From contig DAOWCY010000006.1 in assembly GCA_030639305.1 (NCBI GenBank), positions 17,758 to 81,757 on the forward strand: 64,000 nt of DNA, read 5' to 3'. Shown here piece after piece: positions 59,718 to 64,000 of the stretch. The notes below the pieces were generated by a model that had not been told where the DNA came from, made no database searches, and saw nothing but the letters and a program-made list of their open reading frames with translations. A program made the translations under genes and the position numbers. The DNA comes from JAGLQA01 sp023135565 (lineage in GTDB: Bacteria > Acidobacteriota > Aminicenantia > UBA2199). Positions within the stretch are counted from its first letter, which is position 1. Every line of letters starts with the position of its first letter.

Positions 59718-60646
59718 TTTATATTGTGAGTCAAAAACGTGGGCCAGGACTTCACATGCCATGGGAGTATCTTTATATTAGACACTTCATAGGCGTAGTA
59801 ATTTATGGGGGCGGTTGAAGCTTTTGATCTCACTAAAACCGCAAATCGAAACTCTTTGGAGGGGAATTCTTTTCTGAAGAAATTAAGGGCCATTTGGGGT
59901 CTTTCACCGATGGGAGTTGCCCCCTCTACAAGGAGGATTTTTTTCTGATCCTGCTCAATTGTGATGGTTTTATCATATATATGTTCGCGGTTTTTTACTC
60001 CATTGTGCTCTACATCTAAAAAATTCCAATTAAATCCCCTAAATGGTTTTGCCCCCAAATACCCGGCAATTAGCCCACCTATAATGCCCCCGCTTCTACC
60101 GATCCCGATCACTAAATCAGGATTATATGTCTCTTCTTCCATTTGGGAGACAATTCTGCCTATCCCTTTCTCTACATCCGGCCAGGTGAATTCGGATCTG
60201 TCTTCATCCATGTCGGTGCAATAAACTTCGGTATTTTGGAGCCATTCTTTTATATCTTTCTCAGAATTTTCCCTGTTGTTTTTACTAATATCTATGGTTA
60301 AAATACCGGTGAGATCTGTTGATATCTTCGGCTTCCCATCCACACATATGATCGCCTTTTTAATTCCTAATCGACCGGCAAATAATCCATACTCAATAAG
60401 GACATTATCGCGGGGTTGCTTCGTGCTTTCGCTGCGGTTCTCTATAAGATCATCCTCCGAAAAAATAAAAACAGCCGCATCTATATTTTTACTAATCTCA
60501 ATTAGTCGGGGAAAAGTGTATTCTCCCGGTGAAAAGAGAGATTTTTTGTCCCACCTGAGAGGTTTGTGACCAGCGGCCTTGATGCTTTTTTCGACCCAGC
60601 TTAACGCTTCTGAAGATTCGGTTGAACTGCCGATAAATACTATCAT
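59714..60646 (-). CDS. TIR-like domain fused to a phosphoribosyltransferase
   Basis: 310 residues. Residues 1-~125 match the CAP12/PCTIR-like TIR domain (PF10137): FIGSSTESSEAL, a FIFSEDD strand, and RDNVLIEYGLFAGRLG, where E85 is the expected NADase glutamate. Residues ~165-300 form a phosphoribosyltransferase fold: DLVIGIGRSGGIIGGLIA, FNWNF, and KILLVEGATPIGERP in place of the usual LVDD-x-GT PRPP loop, so it is diverged. The combined layout is not one I know. It might sense a nucleotide with one domain and deplete NAD+ with the other. GGAGG precedes the ATG, 12 bases after the antitoxin stop. Confidence 0.83.
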   Translation of the reverse strand: MIVFIGSSTESSEALSWVEKSIKAAGHKPLRWDKKSLFSPGEYTFPRLIEISKNIDAAVFIFSEDDLIENRSESTKQPRDNVLIEYGLFAGRLGIKKAIICVDGKPKISTDLTGILTIDISKNNRENSEKDIKEWLQNTEVYCTDMDEDRSEFTWPDVEKGIGRIVSQMEEETYNPDLVIGIGRSGGIIGGLIAGYLGAKPFRGFNWNFLDVEHNGVKNREHIYDKTITIEQDQKKILLVEGATPIGERPQMALNFFRKEFPSKEFRFAVLVRSKASTAPINYYAYEVSNIKILPWHVKSWPTFLTHNIK

Positions 60647-60658
60647 GTTACCTCCTTT

Positions 60659-61000
60659 TCAAAGATGCACGGTCAACTTCCCGGACGCATACTGATGCAC
60701 CAATGAACCGATAATTGTTTGATAAGGAATACCGACTTCCGATGCTCTCATTCGCAGCCTTTCCAGGTCTTGCTCCGTTAACCTGATACTGATACGCTTT
60801 GTCTTCGGCGCAGTATTCCAGACCGCCTCTATTAATTCTCTTTTTTTCTTTTCTCCGTCATCTACAGGTATAAGCTCACCCCTTTCATAAGCTTCCAATA
60901 TTTCTTTTTCTTCATCGGGATCATCTATCAGTCCTATTTTCCCGCTTTCTAAAGCGTCTATAATAGCTTTTTTATCCTTAAATTTTTTTTTATTTTCCAT
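60659..61000 (-). CDS. CopG/BrnA-like antitoxin
   Basis: 113 residues. The C-terminal half has KRISIRLTEQDLERLRMRASEVGIPYQTIIGSLVHQY, a ribbon-helix-helix DNA-binding pattern. The first half is acidic. It should bind the preceding toxin and repress the operon. It overlaps that gene by 11 bases and is followed by the TIR-like gene. Confidence 0.82.
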   Translation of the reverse strand: MENKKKFKDKKAIIDALESGKIGLIDDPDEEKEILEAYERGELIPVDDGEKKKRELIEAVWNTAPKTKRISIRLTEQDLERLRMRASEVGIPYQTIIGSLVHQYASGKLTVHL

Positions 61001-61280
61001 TTTTGTCCTCCTTTTTTAGATATTTCTTTGTGGCCTTCCTGCTCCTAAAAATTGTTTTCAAAAAATATTTTTCTTCGGCTTCTATAAAAGGAACAAGATA
61101 AGCACTACCTTTGATTTCCACTACCATTATCTCCTGGTGTGGGTACTTTTTTTCATTCGAGTGTTTATACCTATCTAATAATTTTCCTTCTTTCAATGCA
61201 GTGATGATTTCTTCAGAAGAAATTTCTCTCTTTTTTTTTAGCAGCTCATTTTTTTCTGCATTCCACTTGTATCGTTTCAT
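60990..61280 (-). CDS. BrnT/DUF4258-like toxin
   Basis: 96 residues. KRYKWNAEKNELLKKKREIS, a central HQEIMVVEIKGSAYLVPFIEAEE and FRSRKATKKYLK fit small BrnT-like ribonuclease toxins. Toxin first, antitoxin second is the BrnT/BrnA order. The ATG at 61280 is leaderless. Family placement is moderate. Confidence 0.72.
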   Translation of the reverse strand: MKRYKWNAEKNELLKKKREISSEEIITALKEGKLLDRYKHSNEKKYPHQEIMVVEIKGSAYLVPFIEAEEKYFLKTIFRSRKATKKYLKKEDKNGK

Positions 61281-61286
61281 GCTAAT

Positions 61287-61314
61287 ATTATATCCAAAAC
61301 AGGCACAATGTCAA
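61287..61314 (-). promoter_or_regulatory. Promoter of toxin-antitoxin-TIR operon, leaderless
   Basis: On the minus strand TTGACA (61309-61314), a 16-base spacer and TATAAT (61287-61292). The ATG of the toxin is six bases after the -10 box. Confidence 0.7.
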
Positions 61315-61337
61315 TACTTTCGCACCAAGTTTTGCTT

Positions 61338-61402
61338 GCCTCCGGGGTGCGACGCACCCAGCCTTTTTGCCTCCCCGTGCGTACGGGGGCCGCGGGCTTG
61401 CA
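61338..61402 (-). repeat. Fragmented palindromic repeat
   Basis: GCCTCCGGGGTGCGACGCAC, CCAGCCTTTTTGCCTCCCCG and TGCGTACGGGGGCCGCGGGC. Pieces of the type A and B palindromes joined. A further GCGGACGGCGTCCGCACCCT lies at 61440-61459. Confidence 0.75.
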
Positions 61403-61426
61403 AAAATGATACACTTCCTTTATAAT
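61398..61426 (+). promoter_or_regulatory. Promoter of the SDR gene
   Basis: TTGCAA (61398-61403), a 17-base spacer and TATAAT (61421-61426). Its -35 lies at the edge of the repeat fragment. Confidence 0.6.
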
Positions 61427-61546
61427 CGAAATTTAAAAAGCGGACGGCGTCCGCACCCTATTGGACGGCAAAACCTGAGCCATGTATAGACGGTTTGTTT
61501 TGGCATACTTTTAGGGATAAAAATCAACAGGAAAAGGAGACTTGAA

Positions 61547-62374
61547 ATGCGTGATTTTGCAGGAAAAAATGCTTTAATTACAGGCGGAGCCAGCGGCATC
61601 GGTTTGGCCGCGGCAAAAGAATTGATTCGCAGCGGTGCGAATGTAACGATTTTCGACTTGAACGGCGAGGCGTTGGGCAGCGCTGTAAAAGAACTGGAAG
61701 CTTTTGCCGGTGAAGTGAATGCGGACGTGCGCTGTGAAGGCGAAACCGGTGATGTTACCGATTTCGAAGCCCTTAAAAAAGTTGTAGACAGCATGGAGGA
61801 AAAAGGTAACCCGGTGGACCTTTTATTAACTTGCGCCGGGATAGCACATCCCACTGCGCTGGCGGAATTAGATCTCGACATCATCAAAAAAACGGTAGAT
61901 ATAGATTTATTGGGCACTATTTATTCCTGTCGCGCCGTATTGCCCGGTATGATAAAAAGGGACGGCAGAGGTCACATTGCCTTAGTCAGTTCTTTGGCCG
62001 GGATTCTCGGTGTTTATGGGTATTCCGCTTATGGAGCCGCCAAGTTCGGCGTCCGCGGGTTAGGCGAGGTGCTGCTCCAGGAATTGAAACCCTACGATAT
62101 TAACGTCACTATTTTGTTTCCCCCGGATACGGACACCCCGCAGTTTGAATATGAGAACCGGTTCAAACCCGAAGCCACGAAAGCCATCGCCGGGACGATT
62201 AAGCCGGTTTCCGCCGAATATGTGGCCCGCTGTTTAGTAAAGGGGATCCGGAAGAACCGTTTCCAGGTGATACCTACTTTTACCGGCAAAGTTACGAATA
62301 TGGCGTCTAAACTTTTTGCGCCTATCTTGCGTTGGGCCCTAGTCGGTGTGGTAAAGAAAGCAGTTAGAAAATAG
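61547..62374 (+). CDS. SDR oxidoreductase, 3-ketosphinganine-reductase-like
   Basis: 275 residues. TGGASGIGLAAAKELIRSG is the NAD(P)-binding loop, LTCAGIA the core strand, SSLAGILGVYGYSAYGAAKFG holds the Ser, Tyr and Lys of the active site, and FPPDTDTPQFEYENR is the motif typical of 3-ketodihydrosphingosine reductases. It may reduce 3-ketosphinganine in a bacterial sphingolipid pathway; no serine palmitoyltransferase is in the window. A good AAAAGGAGA site and a promoter precede it. A repeat begins directly after the TAG. Confidence 0.83.
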   Translation: MRDFAGKNALITGGASGIGLAAAKELIRSGANVTIFDLNGEALGSAVKELEAFAGEVNADVRCEGETGDVTDFEALKKVVDSMEEKGNPVDLLLTCAGIAHPTALAELDLDIIKKTVDIDLLGTIYSCRAVLPGMIKRDGRGHIALVSSLAGILGVYGYSAYGAAKFGVRGLGEVLLQELKPYDINVTILFPPDTDTPQFEYENRFKPEATKAIAGTIKPVSAEYVARCLVKGIRKNRFQVIPTFTGKVTNMASKLFAPILRWALVGVVKKAVRK

Positions 62375-62460
62375 GCCCGCGGTCCGAGCACCCTAATTAA
62401 AAGTTTTGATCAACCCCACTGCGTGGGGAGGCGTTTAGCTGTTTCGCAGCAGGGAGGTGT
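62375..62460 (+). repeat. Palindromic repeat abutting the SDR stop
   Basis: GCCCGCGGTCCGAGCACCCT begins at the base after TAG. AAAAGTTTTGATCAACCCCA, CTGCGTGGGGAGGCGTTTAG and GTTTCGCAGCAGGGAGG follow. Confidence 0.82.
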
Positions 62461-62470
62461 TTTTGGTTTC

Positions 62471-62614
62471 TCATACGTACACCACGTTTTCCAGTATATT
62501 TTTCTTTATCGTACTCTTCAGGGCGTTGGGGGTTACCAGGTCTACCGCCGTTCCTAATTGGTCTGTCAAAAAAGATTTTAACCTGGAGAATTCAAATAGA
62601 TTCACCGGGCGCAT
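62471..62614 (-). pseudogene. Nucleotidyltransferase (MNT-like) C-terminal remnant
   Basis: On the minus strand a 47-residue frame ends at TGA 62471-62473. It reads MRPVNLFEFSRLKSFLTDQL and GTAVDLVTPNALKSTIKKNI, then LENVVYV. This is the C-terminus of the small nucleotidyltransferase antitoxin family (usually LFDLVRL... LGRKVDLVT). The catalytic N-terminus is missing. Similarity may extend to ~62650. No HEPN partner is seen. The remnant suggests an old toxin-antitoxin module. Confidence 0.65.
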
Positions 62615-62661
62615 CCTTGTTTTGGCACCAATGTTGCACTCTATAATACAGGTAAGAAAAA

Positions 62662-63837
62662 CTATTCTTCCTTTTTCATATATTTTTCTTTATATTCATC
62701 CACTGCCTCTGTGATTTCCGGCGGCGCGTTACGCACCCTGGAAAGATACAGGTAAGCCCTAAAACGCACCCGGTGCTCCTTATCGTTTATAAAGGGGATC
62801 AGCAGTGTAAGCTTTTCCTTAGTGGGGTATTTACACAGGGCGTATATCGCGCTCACCCTGACAACGGAGGCTTCATCGTTTAGAGCGCCGCGAACCGCGT
62901 TAAAAGTTCGTTTCGTATTAAAATTCGCCAACGCCCGGATCCCCCCGGCGCGGATGTCCTCGTTCCTGTCGTAAAGTATCGAATGCAGCGGATCTATCGC
63001 TTTAGGCGATTTGATCTCCCCTAATGCATAAGCGGAAGCCAATCGTACACCCGGGTCTTTCTCATATAGGGTTTCGATAAGTATGTCAACCGCTTTTTCC
63101 GACTTCATGCGCCCCAGGGCACCGGCCGCTTCCCTCCTGAGGTAGTTACAGCTTCGAGACTCAAACGCATTTCGTATGGGCGGTTCGGCTCTCTTATCGC
63201 CTATTATTCCTAAAATCCTGACCGCGACTGCTCCTATGTAGGAATCTTCATCGTCTATGACGTCGCAAAGTACCGGCACTACTTTTCTCGATCTTATATC
63301 TTTTAAAGCCCATGCGGCGGCCTCCCGGACGTCGGCTTCTTCATCTTCTTTTAACGCTTTACAAAGCGGCGGCACTGCTTTTTTCGACCCTATCTCTCCC
63401 AAAGCCTCTACAGCCTCCATGCGGACAGCCCGTTTTTCATCTTCTTTTAAGGCTTCACAAAGCGCAGGAACTGCTTTTTCAGAGTCGATATATCCTAAAG
63501 CCCGGGCCACATCCACGCGGACATCAGGATATTTTTCTTCTTTTAAGGCTTCACAAAACGCCGGCACTGCTTTTGCAGAGCGGATATCTCCTAAAGCCAG
63601 GGCTGCTGAACCGCGGATTTCATAATGTATGTCATTTGTTAATATTTCGCAGAGCGGTTCGACAGCTTCCGGGGCTTCCTCGTACCCCAGGCGCAGGATG
63701 ATTCTACAGCGGTCACGAATATTGTAATACTGTAAAGTTCCGAACAATGCGTCGATTTCGGCTTCTATCGCGGTACCGGCATAGGCGGGAAAAAGAAGCC
63801 AAAGGGATATAAAAAAAACAAACAATTCTTTTTTCAT
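62662..63837 (-). CDS. Exported HEAT-repeat protein
   Basis: 391 residues. A signal peptide (KKELFVFFISLWLLFPAYA) is followed by about nine to ten HEAT/PBS-lyase repeats of ~31 residues (for example DVRVDVARALGYIDSEKAVPALCEALKEDE, repeated with small changes). Such repeats give a curved scaffold for binding a partner, likely in the periplasm. AAAAGGAGG precedes the ATG. No partner gene is seen, and the last 163 bases of the window show no gene. Confidence 0.86.
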   Translation of the reverse strand: MKKELFVFFISLWLLFPAYAGTAIEAEIDALFGTLQYYNIRDRCRIILRLGYEEAPEAVEPLCEILTNDIHYEIRGSAALALGDIRSAKAVPAFCEALKEEKYPDVRVDVARALGYIDSEKAVPALCEALKEDEKRAVRMEAVEALGEIGSKKAVPPLCKALKEDEEADVREAAAWALKDIRSRKVVPVLCDVIDDEDSYIGAVAVRILGIIGDKRAEPPIRNAFESRSCNYLRREAAGALGRMKSEKAVDILIETLYEKDPGVRLASAYALGEIKSPKAIDPLHSILYDRNEDIRAGGIRALANFNTKRTFNAVRGALNDEASVVRVSAIYALCKYPTKEKLTLLIPFINDKEHRVRFRAYLYLSRVRNAPPEITEAVDEYKEKYMKKEE

Positions 63838-64000
63838 GTTAGCCTCCTTTTACCGGCGCGGGTAGTGTCAAAAGTTTCATGAAAAAGAATGATAGAAATT
63901 TTTAGTTCTTTGACTTATTAGTTAGCCAGGTTAAACCTCAAAAACCATAAATATCCGTAGAGAGTTTTGGTTCATGTATTGGTTCAGCGTGAAATGGAAA

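Noticed and set aside
7703..62460. CRISPR array
   Set aside because: Repeats are dispersed, long and palindromic with no regular unique spacers, and no cas gene is present.
7703..62460. Insertion sequence or transposon
   Set aside because: No transposase frame and no flanking target duplications were recognised; repeats look non-autonomous.

Overview
This window looks like chromosome of an uncultivated, diderm bacterium. LolD-like and PilN/PilO-like genes and several signal peptides argue for a double-membrane cell. Large Ser/Thr kinases with zinc ribbons, TPR and cyclase-like modules, a Rex repressor, an EF-G paralogue and heavy loads of palindromic repeats recall Acidobacteriota-allied candidate phyla such as Aminicenantes. 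That placement is an impression from gene style, not a phylogeny. No rRNA, tRNA, transposase or CRISPR array was seen. Layout: the start of a YceD/DUF177 gene runs off the left edge (1-499). A minus-strand signalling operon (677-5756) carries four tandem paralogues of a ~130-residue protein, a histidine kinase, a two-receiver protein and a receiver-kinase hybrid. Next come a membrane thioredoxin, thiD, a SAM-hydroxide adenosyltransferase relative and an RloA/RloB pair whose rloB is frameshifted (6036-10618), then an EF-G paralogue, a metallo-hydrolase and an orphan LolD-like ATPase (10895-14855). A ParE-type toxin-antitoxin pair, a glycosyltransferase, an AraC-type regulator, a secreted caspase-like protease and a PilN/PilO-like pair follow (15214-20459). 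A glycan or lipid operon spans 21719-26979, and a STAND ATPase with TPRs lies at 28378-31143. Then come a very large unknown anchored protein, a CorC-like transporter and rex (32495-38082), and a small-peptide/two-radical-SAM cluster that resembles a RiPP locus (38375-41157). Two giant Ser/Thr kinases flank a nitroreductase, mutL and coaE (41264-52700). The right part (52878-61280) is a defence-like island with an exonuclease/GIY-YIG fusion, two toxin-antitoxin pairs, an AlbA_2 ATPase, a TrlF-type PHP-ATPase and a TIR-like/phosphoribosyltransferase fusion. A 3-ketosphinganine-reductase-like SDR, a nucleotidyltransferase relic and a HEAT-repeat protein close the window. Two themes cut across the window. 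First, a modular palindromic repeat family sits at gene 3' ends. Its GC palindrome always faces the stop codon of the gene just upstream, and in eight cases it begins within about one base of that stop. Some copies also lie in frame inside genes or supply a gene's last codons and stop. Second, many genes have clear TTGACA/TATAAT-type promoters with 16-18 base spacers, and at least three (mutL, the TrlF-type gene, the toxin at 61280) appear to be leaderless. Starts were chosen from ribosome binding sites, overlaps and homology. All functions are read from sequence patterns without database searches.
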